Positions 1-11,518 of a stretch of DNA of 64,000 bases are shown in pieces; the first letter of the stretch is position 1; the number at the start of each line of letters is the position of its first letter. The translations under genes and the position numbers were made by a program. The stretch lies in assembly GCA_030015575.1 (NCBI GenBank), contig CM057337.1, positions 297,190,044-297,254,043 on the forward strand, written 5' to 3'. The DNA comes from Agapanthus africanus (taxonomy: Eukaryota > Streptophyta > Magnoliopsida > Asparagales > Amaryllidaceae). The notes under the pieces were generated by a model, which searched no databases, was not told where the DNA came from, and saw only the letters and a list, made by a program, of their open reading frames with translations.

Positions 1-830
1 CGCCATGCCACCCTCAGTATTGCCTTGGACCACCTGTCCAAAATACTGCCCCTCATCAGAAGGAAAACTATAACTCTGACAACCTCCTTGTCGTCCATGT
101 CACCTTGGAAGCCTGGAATGATAACTGTCTCCTGAATGAGGCTGTCGTTATCATATCCCTAGAACATCCACTTATGTTCTAAAACTGCTTCCGACTGTTT
201 CTCCAGGATTGGATTAATGTCAACTTATTGCATCTAGTGCAAGAACAACATCTGGTGTGGTACTTGACATCTCACGATTGACTCAATTGCCTGAGCAAGT
301 GATCTGCCAATCATGCCCGTCCCTCTCCCCTTTAGTCTGTAAGACACCTTTGGAGAGGGTGACTCCATTACCTGCAGGTACACTACCGTGCCAGGAGTCG
401 TCCATCCTAAATACTCTTAGAATGCTGTCAAGTACCCTGATTGGGAAACCACCCAAATCTAGATCTAAGACCATAGATCTAGTAACCAGTATGTCTGATA
501 TAAAATCCATTTCCTTTGTGGAGAAACAACTGTGTGACGACCAAAGTATAACCGATCGTAGTGTAGGAGTTTCTTTTCCTACTCTGTGTATATCATCCAA
601 ATACCAGGATATCACACCCTACTACCTTCTCAACAGATCCATCCCCTATTCTGATGAAGTCAAACCCATGACTGTCACGTCAGAAATAGATGATCTATCT
701 CCGCTACATCTGCTCTAGTCTATAAATAGACATAAGCAACCTGTCCACCAATGCTTCCGCTGCTCCCACTGACTACGACAACCCTCTGGCAGAGTCATAT
801 AGACGTACACTTCTAAAACTGGTTTAGAAC
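1..830 (-). pseudogene. Copia RT/RNase H remnant of B
   Basis: Read on the minus strand, broken frames still look like the second half of Copia reverse transcriptase and the start of RNase H. Around 771-800 there is VYMTLPEG followed by a frame change, where Copia RT normally continues as GFV. At about 283-530 the fragment DSILRVFRMDDSW and GVTLSKGV recalls the Copia RT connection region. Near 40-110, FQGDMDDKEVV recalls the RNase H start. Stops and shifts make it non-functional. The same lesions occur in A and, where visible, in L. An antisense open frame at 257-718 is a shadow. Confidence 0.7.
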
Positions 831-2259
831 GACGCTATACTCATCCTCCCGCCGGGTCTCGTAACCTGGAACAACAGCAATGGCAATTGTGGGTAAACAA
901 GAACTTCCCTGTCACCGTCCTTGAGGCTACCGTAGTGCCTCTCGGGTGCCTGAAGTTACCCACCTTATCTGCGGAGTGGCCAATGGAATGTCAATCCAGA
1001 TTGAATCTTTAGGTTCCTTATCAAATCTTCAGTAATCGTTTGTGGTTCTGGAATCACTTCCAGTTCTACCATACTCCCACTACTGTTTTCTGAAAAAATC
1101 CATCTTTAATAAAACTGTGGCGAGTCTAGAACAATATCGCTATTGTTCATCCAGATGGTAGAAAGTCAACCCTCGTCATAGCCTGGGTCAACCCACAAAC
1201 AGCCATTACAGAAACGTGCCTTGAGTTGTCCAGTGTCTGGTTTTAATCATAAACCGGACAACTCCCCGTACCTTAACATCGTTAAGATATGAACTGTTCT
1301 ATATCCAATATAGAAACAGAAGCACTGATTTAATTGAACCAGATTCAAATCATGCAGCTGTCCCAGCGCATGTCAACTAAATGGAAGGAGGCCGATCAGC
1401 GTTACTCAACTTAGGAATACTTCCAATTATGAGTAACCTGAAAGAGAAGCAAGATCTCTTTTTCATTACTATCAACTGAATACCATACACAAGTATCTAC
1501 ATCTTCGATCTCTTTGAAGAATCCCGATACTTGCTATACCTGGTTCTCTACTCTATTCAAATACCTATAACTTCTCAAAATTTGGACCCTGTGTTTCCGC
1601 GAAACACCTGTCTAAAAACTAGAGAAGTCATAAGTAAACCGAATATAGTACGAGGACCAAGCCCTCTGTCCTGATGGACCCTGGACAACATACAATCCTT
1701 TGTATAAGTCCCTTGAGTCTGATAACTCATTCACTGTGTGTCGTAGGTTGAAAACTGTACTTATGGTTAAGAAGAATTACACCGCTGTTTAATGCTCCTT
1801 ACCTAACCATCCACTGATATAGGTAAATGTCGTAGACATAATTTCAGAAAGGTATATCTCACTCTATGAAAATAGACGTACAGATATATCAATTTGAAAT
1901 TGGTGCAAAACAGCGGATATTCAAAACCAAATATTTGCCGACCGGCAAACAGGCCAGGTGATTTCCTCAAATATCACCGATTACAACGAATCCCGACATA
2001 ATGAGGATAATCACCCAATTCCCAATAACTTACTCCCACTCATCATCTGTAAAACCATACAGATGTGAGAATCATACCTGGTAAATACATACCCTAGAGT
2101 AAGTATCTAATCGGGAAATCAGTTTTCCTTTAACATTACACAGTGAAACTGAAACATTGAAATGTTCCGATGGGGTATTCGGGTATTCCTAGTAATGCCT
2201 CTTCCAGATTCACGACTGTAACCGTATAGTTCTTTGCCACCTCTCCAAATCCCTTCATA

Positions 2260-3020
2260 TGTCTTTAGTCTTTACCTTTTACACACCCTTTTAGGCCAAA
2301 TGGTTTTCTTCCTTCCCTACCGTTCGGCACCAGCCTATGGTTTGGAAGAAGACTATCCAATAAGCATAATGGGTGTACTGTCCCAATCCTAGGAACACTC
2401 GCAATGAGAGAGGGTGAAGATAAAAGACAACTGAATAAACCTTATTCCTATTTCTCCTGAACCAGAATCCATCCCCGAACTGGAACCAGTTCCATTCGAG
2501 TTCGTATATAACCATACGATGGAGTATCCAAATAAACTGTGGATCTTCGTAGTGATACGGAGTGTCCTGGAGAAATACAAAGGTGATGTGGGAGTGGTAA
2601 CGAAATATTTGGTTTGGTCGTGAATATCTGTTGCAATTTACTTTGCCCTCTTACTAATCCCTTGCTTTGTCTGAACTTAATACCTTCTGCACACCATCGT
2701 TATGCTAATTGGTTTTCTTCATTCCCTACCGGTCGGCACCAGCCTAAGGTTTGGAAGAAGACAATCCAATTTGCGTAATAGGTGTACTACCCCTAAACCA
2801 AGGAGTACTCGTAACCTGAGAGAGGGTAAAAGGAAAAGACAACTGAATAATCTTATCCGTTTTCTCCAGAACCGGAAACCATCCTCAAATAAATTCTTTC
2901 GAGTTCGTATCTAACCATACGATGGTTTTGTCCAATGGAAGTGGACGTTCGTAGTAAAACGGGGTGTCCTGGAGAAAAGGGTAAAAGTAGGAGTGGCAAT
3001 GAGGTTTGCAACTCTGACAA
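2260..3020 (-). repeat. ~400-bp internal tandem duplication in B
   Basis: Two diverged copies about 402 bp apart share GTGTCCTGGAG (2562 and 2964), TTGGAAGAAGAC-type strings and TCCCTACCG. The same pair is found in A at about 17735-18500. No recognised protein domain; frames are broken in both copies. Confidence 0.75.
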
Positions 3021-3403
3021 TCCAAAAGCCAGTGTTTAAGAAGGTTCGGTCAACTTGGTCACTGAGTCATAGTCTTAGGGTCGGGTCAAATGGTCGCTGC
3101 CAGAGAGAGAGAGAAAAGAAACACTCAGCGTGCACTCTAACCTAGATCAGAATGGTTACCAATTTATCTAATCTGGAAACCTCCCACTATACCTCAAATT
3201 CTCCTCCAAACCTGAAAGAAGAATTAGTCGGGGTTATCCGAGGAGTAAACTAACTCATCAGTGGGAATCGGGATCCAACTATCATCGCATGATAACGTGA
3301 CGGAATCCGCTCACATCATCACACTCCAGAAGGTATGCGCATATCTGGCAAGTTTCAGTTCTTTTGAAACTCCCGATGTGATTTCTGCCCCATGCTCTTA
3401 TGA

Positions 3404-3600
3404 CCTTGACGAAGGCCAACAAATCATAAGTCACATGTCAAGTTCTACCCGTCATTCTCCAGGTTAATTTGAATCCACCCGTACAAGCCCTTGACGAAGG
3501 TCAACAAGGCTATACGACTGTCCCAAACCAACGCATCTATCTATGCAACAGAAAGGTAACAAGCAGCTACCATACACTATGCCTTGACGAAGGTCAACAA
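3404..3600 (-). repeat. Three iterated TTGAC hairpins in B
   Basis: Minus-strand GTTGACCTTCGTCAAGG (one variant GTTGGCC) occurs near 3404-3420, 3488-3504 and 3583-3599. Each can fold as TTGAC/GTCAA with a 4-base loop. D and E have the matching series with TTGAC/GTTAA. Confidence 0.65.
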
Positions 3601-3750
3601 ACATAGCATGAATACTACGTGCTACCCGTCTGAAATGACGGAGGGCTACGAATGGTTTCTGGCGAAAACCTTTAACGTAATGAACTTGATATCGTCGAAG
3701 GAACGGATAGCTTTTTAAAAATACAGTTACGAAAACCGTTGCTAAAGAGG

Positions 3751-3908
3751 TCACTCCCGGTGAAGGGATCTCGGCTCTTTCCCCGTAGAATGGGGTGCAG
3801 GATATTCCTACTGAATACCACGGTGCAAAGCAAAAGTAATCGGCTATAGTGAAGTTAATGCCCTGACGCAAACTTTTTGTCCAAGGGGTCACTCCCGGTG
3901 AAGGGATC
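3751..3908 (-). repeat. Duplicated TCACTCCCGGTGAAGGGATC block in B
   Basis: The 20-bp string occurs at 3751-3770 and 3889-3908, each inside a similar segment. Read on the minus strand both copies give EIPSPGVT inside a 185-residue open frame (3464-4021), which A has only in part. D and E also carry two copies at nearly the same spacing. Whether it is coding or structural is unknown. Confidence 0.7.
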
Positions 3909-4399
3909 TCGGCCCTTGCCTCGTCGACTGAGGAGCAGGATATTCTAAATGAATACCGCGATGCAAAACAAAAGTGAACGTCCTTGCAATAACAGCTTTT
4001 TGAAAAGTGTTCCAACAACATCAGATTAGGTTTGTTTTTAAACTTGCATTGATCCGAATCAATGCAGTCCCGTCAATTGATCACACCACAAAGAACGAAA
4101 ATATACTGATGTACGTATATGCCATCCGCATTCGCCACTGGGTCCCGTCATTACCCGTTAGGTTAGCTAACTAACGACAGAGCGGGGACTGGACTAGCGT
4201 GGATGCAAAACATATACAACATCTACTAATATATATACCAATATATTATATTCGCTCAAGGCGTGAATAAAATGCAACATCACAGAGAATGAACAGCATC
4301 ACAGAAACAATACAGATATCTGGGATCCCCGGGTTTCACAGAGCCACTACTGAAACCCGACGTTCCCCTGGTCGTGTGGATAGCCTGTGCAATGAAATC

Positions 4400-4659
4400 C
4401 TAGACCCCTACGGGCGCGGCAAGTTACCCGCCAAAACCTGAAGCGAGGCAGCCCCCTTCAGCAACGTGAATGGACCACCCAGCACTTCACGGAATCCGGT
4501 AACTTGGGCACCCCTCCTGGGTCAACCTGTACCCCCTACGAGTGCGGCGAATAGCCCGCCAATCCTAGAGTGAAGCCCCCTCCGTCTCAATGCCATGAGA
4601 TGCGGGCTTGTTGCCCTCCAGAACCCGGCTATCCGTGCACCCCTCCGCGGGGCAATCCT
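4400..4659 (-). repeat. Two diverged tandem copies of a ~130-bp leader module in B
   Basis: 4400-4528 and 4529-4659 share the order CCCCTACG, GCGGC, CCCGCCAA, a central block, CCGG and then CACCCCTCC. Elements D and E carry one copy (about 28535-28665 and 36625-36760). No reading frame is shared across copies. Confidence 0.6.
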
Positions 4660-5105
4660 AGTACAGAAAGTAAAATATACATACAACGGGTACATCGACC
4701 GCAACCAGGTCGTGCCCCAAAATAATAATACAAACAGGCAGTGACGGCAGTCCACATGTCGGACGCTCGCCCCGCAATATCAAATGTACATAATACAACA
4801 AAACTGTACTAGCATTGCATCCAGGCTATCCCCCACGACCGATCCGCAACATCACAGCAAAAACAAAACATCAACATGAAAGTCACGTTCGCAAATCCGT
4901 CTAACCGGGCTATAGCAGTTAGACCGGATTTACCGATCAAGTGACATTCACGGTCGCAGATATAATGTAAATACTGTGAAAAATGTGTTTAAAATATCCG
5001 ATCGATCAAAAATTAACAAGTGGGCCCCCAATCAAAACTGTAGCACTCACAGAAATCCTGGGCCCAATTTTAATATTCCAAAACCCATATTTTAAGCCCA
5101 GAAGG

Positions 5106-5226
5106 CCTCTGTAAAAAATTGGTGAAGTGATCTCCACAGTGTGCGGCGGAAGGGCGGCGGGAAGGGGGTTTTCGCGGCGGTTCCGCGCTCCCACTGTGGA
5201 GTTACTTCGTCGAATTTTTACAGAGC
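5106..5226 (-). repeat. Leader hairpin of B
   Basis: Long imperfect inverted repeat with perfect core arms CTCCACAGTG (5132-5141) and CACTGTGGAG (5192-5201). Outer arms extend to CTCTGTAAAAA and TTTTTACAGAG. The loop contains CGGCGGTTCCGCG. It lies about 160 nt downstream of the primer-binding site, the same place as in A. Confidence 0.8.
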
Positions 5227-5388
5227 TCTTAGATTTTCCAGTACATCAATATTTTACAACCTGAAAAAATTTTCGACACCAAAAAATTCCAACAGAAAAC
5301 TGATGCTAACAAAAATGTAGTTTTGGAACATTCGATCGATCGAAACAGAAAAACACACTACACCAAGCTAGACTAAGTTAATGGCGAG

Positions 5389-5400
5389 GCTCTGATACCA
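5389..5400 (-). other. Primer-binding site of B (initiator-Met tRNA)
   Basis: Reverse complement reads TGGTATCAGAGC, the standard plant match to the 3' end of initiator methionine tRNA, one base inside the 5' LTR. Confidence 0.92.
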
Positions 5401-5401
5401 C

Positions 5402-7672
5402 TGTAAGTGCACGGCGGCGCCCCGGCCGTCAATCCGACGGCCAATTGCGGAAGCGGTGATAAACTTAAATTTTGCGGACTTAGCAAACCGCCGCGCACTA
5501 AACACCCGGATCGAACCATTAACTAGTCTAAGCTAACTAGAAGATGGGTTAGAGATATACCGACGATCCAAGTCCTCCGGTCTCCTCGTCATGGTCCCGA
5601 TCTCCTGCGGAAAGTCCTGTCTCCTCCTCGTCGCCGGAAGTGCACCACATCGCCTACATCGTTTACGGGCTCCCACCTCAATGCCGAGGCAACTCGGGCA
5701 CGAAGCCGGCTACTCGACGTGCCCAAGGTTCGCTGTAGAATATGTAGTCCTCAAGTCTCACTTTGGGGTTCATGGAGATGCCATTTTAGGTGGAGGGATG
5801 ATACAAGAACAATGTGGAGGGACTTGTGGGATTTTACAAAGGCAAAAGAGCTAAAATCCCACATGCAAAAATTTGGACAGCCCCTCCTATACATGGCCGG
5901 CCATCTCTAGATGAATGGAGAGAATGGAGTGAGTGGGAGAGTAAATCAAAATGGGAGCCATTCTCATCTAATACCAAAGAGAGAGAGAGAAGAAAGCTAT
6001 CATACAAAAGAAAAGATAGCAAGGTAAACTCAACACTCAACACCACCATCATCACCTCACAAAGTCCAACCATCATGAACCATGATGACTCAAAAAGTCA
6101 TGCCATCATGAAGAAATCAAGTCAAAGGATGGTGCACATCATGAAAGCCATCATGATGCAACAAGATGCAAAGAACCCCTCCACAAATGCCTATTTGCAA
6201 CAATGCAAATAAACCCTCCTCCACCAATCTTCGGCCAATGAACGGAACAAAGGAAATTGGCCGAAACGGAAAGCAAACTGGCAACTCCAGAAAACTGGTC
6301 CCGTAATAAATTACAGGAAAACCCCGATACTGTGCATACACACCCGCATCTGTATTTCGACCGAAATACAAATGCAATGAGACAAAATCTACACTGTACT
6401 ATACTAGGATCCGGCTTATACCAAAGCCGGCTAGTATTATCCGTTCGATCCTGATCTGTGCAATACCGCACGTATCTGATCGAACCCTGCCATATAACCA
6501 TACGGCCTATAGTACAGACTGTCCGATCCTGATCCGTGCAATACCGCACGTATCTGATCGGACCCTGCCATATCTCCATACGGCCTCTACAACCTTTCGC
6601 CCGAAAGCTGAGTAACTGTAAGTGTGGTGGACTCTAAAGACTCGTCAATACTATGGCTGTGGATTTAACCACTAGCACGTCAGAGGTATAAGCCAATACG
6701 TGACGGGCCACCAGCTATTGACCAAAAGAGACGTCGATGAGTAAACTCATCCTGACACCCTACTGAGCTTGTCAGTGACAATATCCGTACAGTCCGGTCC
6801 GTTCGTCTATGAGTATCGCATGGCGGGCCTAGGGGGTTGGTAAAAGTCAGACCCCCAAAAGCGGTACAAGTCGTGTCGGAGTGTAGCCCAGAACACCCTG
6901 AGATACTACTGGAATACCTACCAGTAAATCTCCTTGCCTTGGCCAAGGACTTTGTGTAATGGCTCTCCTAGACACAGCACGACCTCACCCCCAATACCGG
7001 GAGAGACGAACCCCTGAAGATACGCTCACTGTCTCCATGTGGCTCGGGACTGTACCCAACTAAAACCTGTTTGCACGACTCCTTTGAGCCGTGGTAGGGT
7101 AGTAATCAAAGTACAGTGGGAACTCACACGAGACAAATGACGATCCCCAGGTCGATGAACTAACCTGCACACATGTCACCAGGGAACTGCCATCTGACGT
7201 CTGGTATATGACCAACTAGCATGTTCCCGGCGAGTCCTGTCCGGTGTACTCATAACCCAATGAGCACCTGTATACATCTTAGGTGATCCAACTGACACCA
7301 GTGGCTTGTGAGACCGGCCACCGCCCCTCGTCGGGGTCTCGACTGTATACACTAGTCTACTAATGGAGTATCGATGCCCAGTCTCGAAACTCCCACGACT
7401 AGGGACCTTTTAAGGATAAGCTTATAGACCCCCAGCTCCCACTTATATGATCGCCCTCATACTGCTGGTGGTCAAGCAAGAATCTTAGGGGCTCTATCAA
7501 CGTGTAATAGCGACGTGTCAGGTCACCTAAAGCAGTACACGATGATAAAGGTAAACCAGATAGCATACTATCATCTCGAGTAAGACTGTCCTACCGGGAT
7601 AGGTCCTCCCTCAATCATTACAATCACGTACCTGTGACCTAATAATTGACTCTGAGGGCACTATCTCCAACA
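5402..7672 (-). repeat. 5' LTR of element B
   Basis: About 2.27 kb, starting TGTTGGAG and ending CACTTACA on the minus strand, so TG...CA ends are kept. It aligns along its length with the two LTRs of A and the LTR of L. It holds the hairpin array at 6192-6563. The TATA box and poly(A) site could not be placed with confidence. Confidence 0.92.
6192..6563. repeat. Array of six hairpins in the A-family LTR
   Basis: Six inverted repeats lie in about 370 bp: TATTTGCA/TGCAAATA (6192-6211); TTCGGCCAAT/ATTGGCCGAA (6230-6265); TGTATTTCG/CGAAATACA with flanking GCAT/ATGC (6346-6375); TACTAG..CCGGCTT/AAGCCGG..CTAGTA (6402-6436); GTTCGATC/GATCGAAC with inner GTGC/GCAC (6443-6485); GTCCGATC/GATCGGAC with inner GTGC/GCAC (6521-6563). 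The last two are tandem copies 78 bp apart whose outer arms differ by a T-A to C-G pair change, so both stems stay perfect. Function is unknown. Confidence 0.85.
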
Positions 7673-7705
7673 TAAGGATGATGACAAAATGGTCACTTTA
7701 GTCAA

Positions 7706-7745
7706 AGCTTCATCAAGCTTCATGAAGCTTCATCAAGCTTCATGA
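7706..7745. repeat. AAGCTTCATCAAGCTTCATG short tandem repeat
   Basis: About two copies of a 20-bp unit built from alternating AAGCTTCATC/AAGCTTCATG, inside the LTR of F. The corresponding D and E LTR sites have one short copy. Confidence 0.7.
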
Positions 7746-8044
7746 AAGAAACCATTTTGTTATCATTTTATTTACTTATCAAAAAAGAGTAGATAAATAA
7801 ATAAGTAAATAAATCAAAACCCTAACTATTATCATAACCATGGTTTAAGTCTTAACACAAAACCAATTTACATGCATCATCAAACATGACACATTGTAGT
7901 GCACAAAAGTATATCACATATACAACTTGTGAACTACAAGTGAGAAAATCCTATAAAAGTGAACCAATACTAGTTAATGCAAAGTAATATATCAAATATA
8001 TAATTATACATTAAATCATTAAATCAACACTTGATTCAATGATC

Positions 8045-8185
8045 CGGTCATGTCGCACATAACCGACTAATATCCAATGTATCGACTTATCGAATCAATC
8101 TACGATTCGATAACTAGGTTATATCGCATATAACCAATCGAAACATTCATCGCGAGAATGAAATGCGGTATCACATACACGCATT
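8045..8185. repeat. TATCRCATA-core hairpins in the LTR of F
   Basis: Hairpins: CGGTCATGT/ACATAACCG (8045-8065), perfect GGTTATAT/ATATAACC with CGC loop (8117-8135), and AATGCG-GTAT/ATAC-CGCATT with a CAC loop and one bulged A (8162-8185). In E the last stem is AATACG/CGTATT, a paired change. Confidence 0.8.
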
Positions 8186-9778
8186 ATTCTCGGTCCCGCA
8201 CATATCTCATATGCGGTCCTATTTCGTTTCGCTTGAGCCAGGAAACCTCTGTGTAGGACTCTAAAGACTCGTCAATACGCCGGTAGCAGATGATGATCAT
8301 ATCAAGCACCCACAAGCCGCAAGCGGTCTGCTAAACGTAACGGCCACCCGGGTATTGAGCGATCAGAAGATCGACGAGCTAGCCCGCTCACACTCCTGTG
8401 AATCCAACCAGTAACACCTACCGTACAGTCCGGTCTGTTCGTCTGATATGTCGCATATCAAGTCTAGGGGTGGTATACGTCAGACCCCAATAACTGATAA
8501 GTCGTGCCGTGTGAGGCACATAACGGGTCGAGAAACTACTAGTAACACTTACCAGCAAATCTCTGATCAGCCCTAGCCAGGGACTTCCCTGTTACGGCCA
8601 ATCAAGCACAGCGCAACATCAACCCCTAATACCGGGAGAGACGAAACCCCTCCTATCGCTCATTGCCTCCATGTGACTCGGGACTGTGCCCAAAGACCAC
8701 CGTTTTGCATGCCCTCATGGACGTGGTAAGGTGGAGATCAAAGCACAGTGGGAATCACACAAGACTCTATGACGATCTCGGGTCTACAGACTAACCTGCA
8801 CAAGTGTCACCTGAGAACTGCCATCTGACGTGAGGTATAATACCATCTGGGAGTTCTCGGCGAGTCCGTCCAGTGTACCCAGTCTCCACTGAGCACCCGT
8901 ACACCATCTCTGATGTCAAACACCAATGGATATGGGATCATCCATCGCCCATCTCATGGGTCGAGAAGCGTATACGCTAGTCTACACTGGTATATCGATG
9001 CCCTATCTCGATACACCCACGACTAGGGACCTTGAAGGATGTACTCATGGACTACCATGTCCCCACTAGTATGATCTGCATCATAGTCCAGGTAGTCAAG
9101 TACACATCCTAAGGGCTTTACCAACATGTAACTATAAGACAGTTTAAAGAGACAAGTGTACATGTTAAGATAAAGAGTAGCCAGATAGCATACTATCATA
9201 TCGAGCAAGAAAGTCATCTCTATATATGTCCAAGCATCCAATATAATATACATCATCTGTACAATACTGGCCTCTAGGGCATACATACAACTAACACTGC
9301 GCTCCAACGGCTATACTTGTATCTGGAGTCTCCCAAGCAATGTATCCTATCACGTGACATCCGAATGACGTCGAACCTTTCGATCGATTTGTCAAGTTCC
9401 ATAATCCCCTAAGAGCTCAACATCTTGGGTACAGTTTAATAGTATTCCAGTACATGCCACAGTACCTATGGACCAACCGTAGAAGGGAAAACCTAAGCCT
9501 CACTAATAACACCGCTGAACTGCCGCAAACCCTAAGGTTTTAAAGCGTTCTCATGGTCATTATGTCGAGTTAGGGTTTCATTCTTCTAGAGGGTCCATAG
9601 CATTACTTGTATTTGTATCTGAATACTTTAAACTTGGAAAATGGGCTTCTGACATTCGATCGTCTCTATTGACTCCCAATGTACCTGCGTGAAGTCATCT
9701 CTAGCTGGATTCAATCAATCTGATGACCTCGCATCGGGATAGGCAAATCACTTGTCCTAGTCCTTCATCCATGGGTGA

Positions 9779-10135
9779 CTAGCGATCTTCTATCATATCT
9801 CTAAGTACAACTCGTGCGGCAATAGCTCCAAACATCTGGGGCGATATCTCGTCATTCACAACAACAATTGGCTCATTTGTCCGCACGCCGAACAGTGCCT
9901 CAATCATCAAATAATCAGTGCATCGACGGTCATCACATTCTGGATGGCCTCTAGCAGTAGCCTGATCCTCTGGTGCTAATCTGCACGTTCGAGAAATCTC
10001 GTAAAAGCGATCCATCAAACGCTCATGGCACGAAAACACAAAAAAATGACACTTCTATACAATCGTGTATCCCTGGAATTACGCCCTGGTCAGTCCTCGT
10101 CCGTGACGAGCTCGTGTTGATGCAACTCTAGCCAT
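9779..10135 (-). pseudogene. Decayed gag N-terminus of Gypsy element G
   Basis: Minus-strand frame from an ATG at 10133-10135 starts MARVASTRARHGRGLT, the basic start often seen in chromovirus/Tekay-type gag. Two in-frame stops (TAA, TAG) follow within about 35 codons, then the same frame stays open to 9779. No capsid core or zinc knuckle is reached before the insertion of F. The family call rests on the basic N-terminus, its place after the primer site and the LTR ends, so it is moderate. Confidence 0.5.
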
Positions 10136-10476
10136 AGCTCTCTCTCTGCCCGTGTAATCGTGGCAGCAAAACCATAAACCAATAATGATGAGGATAGATC
10201 ATAGGAATGAATATAATGCTGTGCAAGGAAATGTACATCCTAAGGCTTCTTAAGCGGAGTAGTGTATCGTAAGTATGCTGCGGAACATACACACGGTACG
10301 TCACTCTCCTTAAGTCACCTACTCCATCAACTAAGGTCAACCTACATGACGAATGTTCGGGTCTAATACCCCCTCGACCATGTCTAAGTTCCGTAAGGTC
10401 AAGCCTAGGTTCTGAATATTTATACGCCCTAGACTCCGCATAGTCAAACATAGACTCGAACCAAGGTTAACCTAGC

Positions 10477-10488
10477 ACTCTGATACCA
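10477..10488 (-). other. Primer-binding site of G
   Basis: Reverse complement TGGTATCAGAGT matches initiator-Met tRNA for 11 bases and lies a few bases inside the LTR end at 10493. Confidence 0.75.
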
Positions 10489-11518
10489 ACTTTATCATGA
10501 CCCGAAATGGCACGTGACTTGCCCTTGAATCATATGAAGTCTATAGGACCCCATCTAATTCAAGTAAGCCAAAAGCCCAGAAATCTAAAACCATTTTAAA
10601 TAATAAATAAAGAAAAACTAGTTTAAAAGCAAGTGGTTTTAATAGCATAAGCCGAATTATGCGTTTTTAAAACATCAAGTCATTTCTGAAAATTTCGGCA
10701 AAGTTTCCTTTATAAATACTGGCCCCGAACGGGGTACAACATGATTAATATGAATAAAGTCATCCCCAAGCGGGAGCTAGATCTTCGTCCATTGACGGTC
10801 ACAAACACGCAAGCAATATAATATACAACGCCAAGGGAGAGGATCAAAACTCAAAAGGAAACTCAAAACAACAAGAAAACCATAATAATACAAGCGCGAC
10901 TCTACGGTCGAAATAATATACAACTGGTCTTCTAAGTCTATAAATAATACAAGTCTGCTTGATGGAGTTACTAGGTACAACTGAATATAAATAAAATACA
11001 ATGGTGGTCACGATGCAAGTGAACCCACCTACCAAAGCAAATCACCCGGAATGGAAGCAGTGTGCCAGCAAAGCCACAATGAAACCTGTACGGCAAGACC
11101 TGCAAGAAACTGTGGCACAACGGGGGTGAGTTGCCAACTCGTGAGTAGAAAACATCACAGAGCATAAATCGTATGTATGACTCAATCCTAGGTCAATACG
11201 ATCGGTAGTATATATCCTCAATATGATAATGTCTGAAGCATGATAAGGTGGTAAGGGTAAACATCTATACATAAGTGTAATACCAAGTACTCGTGTCAGT
11301 GCCTCAGGTAGCAACATATCATAAATATGAGATATCATCAATGAAATCAGTGTCAACTATAGCATCAAGTCTAGAAGTGTCTGGATGTCATCCAACCATG
11401 TAATCAATGCCTGTATACATGTGTATCTCATCCACGGGTCAACCAATGACACGACAACATCATGCACGTAAATATCATAAAATGCATATGCATGAAAGTA
11501 TGAGGATATAAATAAACG

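Larger units (their letters stand above)
831..5388 (-). other. Decayed interior and leader of B
   Basis: No frame long enough to call gag, protease or integrase. It holds the 400-bp duplication, TTGAC hairpins, TCACTCCCGG pair, 130-bp module and leader hairpin listed separately. Position by analogy with Copia suggests it once held gag, protease and integrase, but I cannot recognise their catalytic motifs. Confidence 0.6.
1..7672 (-). mobile_element. Copia LTR retrotransposon B (A family), 5' part
   Basis: Minus-strand Ty1/Copia element. Its 5' LTR is at the right (5402-7672), a primer-binding site follows at 5389-5400, and the interior runs left off the window, so the 3' LTR is not seen. The interior is close to a reverse complement of the interior of element A (15349 onward); one 462-bp stretch (257-718) has the same translation as 20034-20495. 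Element B sits inside the LTR of F: sequence right of 7672 is D-family LTR. The 5 bases after the LTR (TAAGG, 7673-7677) are the expected target duplication, whose partner lies off-window. No intact gag or pol frame is present. The Angela/Tork-like lineage is inferred only from the LTR start TGTTGGAGATAGTGCCCT. Confidence 0.9.
7673..9296 (-). mobile_element. Element F: D-family Copia LTR, truncated by B
   Basis: The right end reads as TGTTAGTTGTATGTATGCCC on the minus strand, the start of a D/E-family LTR, and the body matches those LTRs. The left end at 7673 is the insertion point of B, so the rest of the LTR, and any interior, lie left of the window. The next five bases (CTGCG, 9297-9301) are the expected target duplication in the interior of G. 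It could be a solo LTR. Confidence 0.82.
9297..10492 (-). mobile_element. Element G interior: leader and 5' gag of a Ty3/Gypsy element
   Basis: Begins at the primer-binding site of G on the right and runs left to the insertion of F. The leader is 10136-10476, and a decayed gag start is at 9779-10135. The outer part, about 9380-9640, resembles the leader of Copia elements D and E (about 29500-29740), which is unexpected. Assignment of 9297-9778 to G is by position only. Confidence 0.65.

Noticed and set aside
257-718. 153-residue plus-strand open frame, repeated at 20034-20495
   Set aside because: It is antisense to the Copia RT remnant, which has the recognisable motifs on the other strand.
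3464-4021. 185-residue minus-strand frame in B as a real gene
   Set aside because: It holds two copies of the EIPSPGVT segment, but the near-identical A copy is open only in part and no family is recognised.
6680-6946. 88-residue frame repeated at 13800-14066 and 21806-22072, and 142-residue frames in A-family LTRs
   Set aside because: They lie in LTRs, start at arbitrary points, and recur only because the LTRs recur; no domain.
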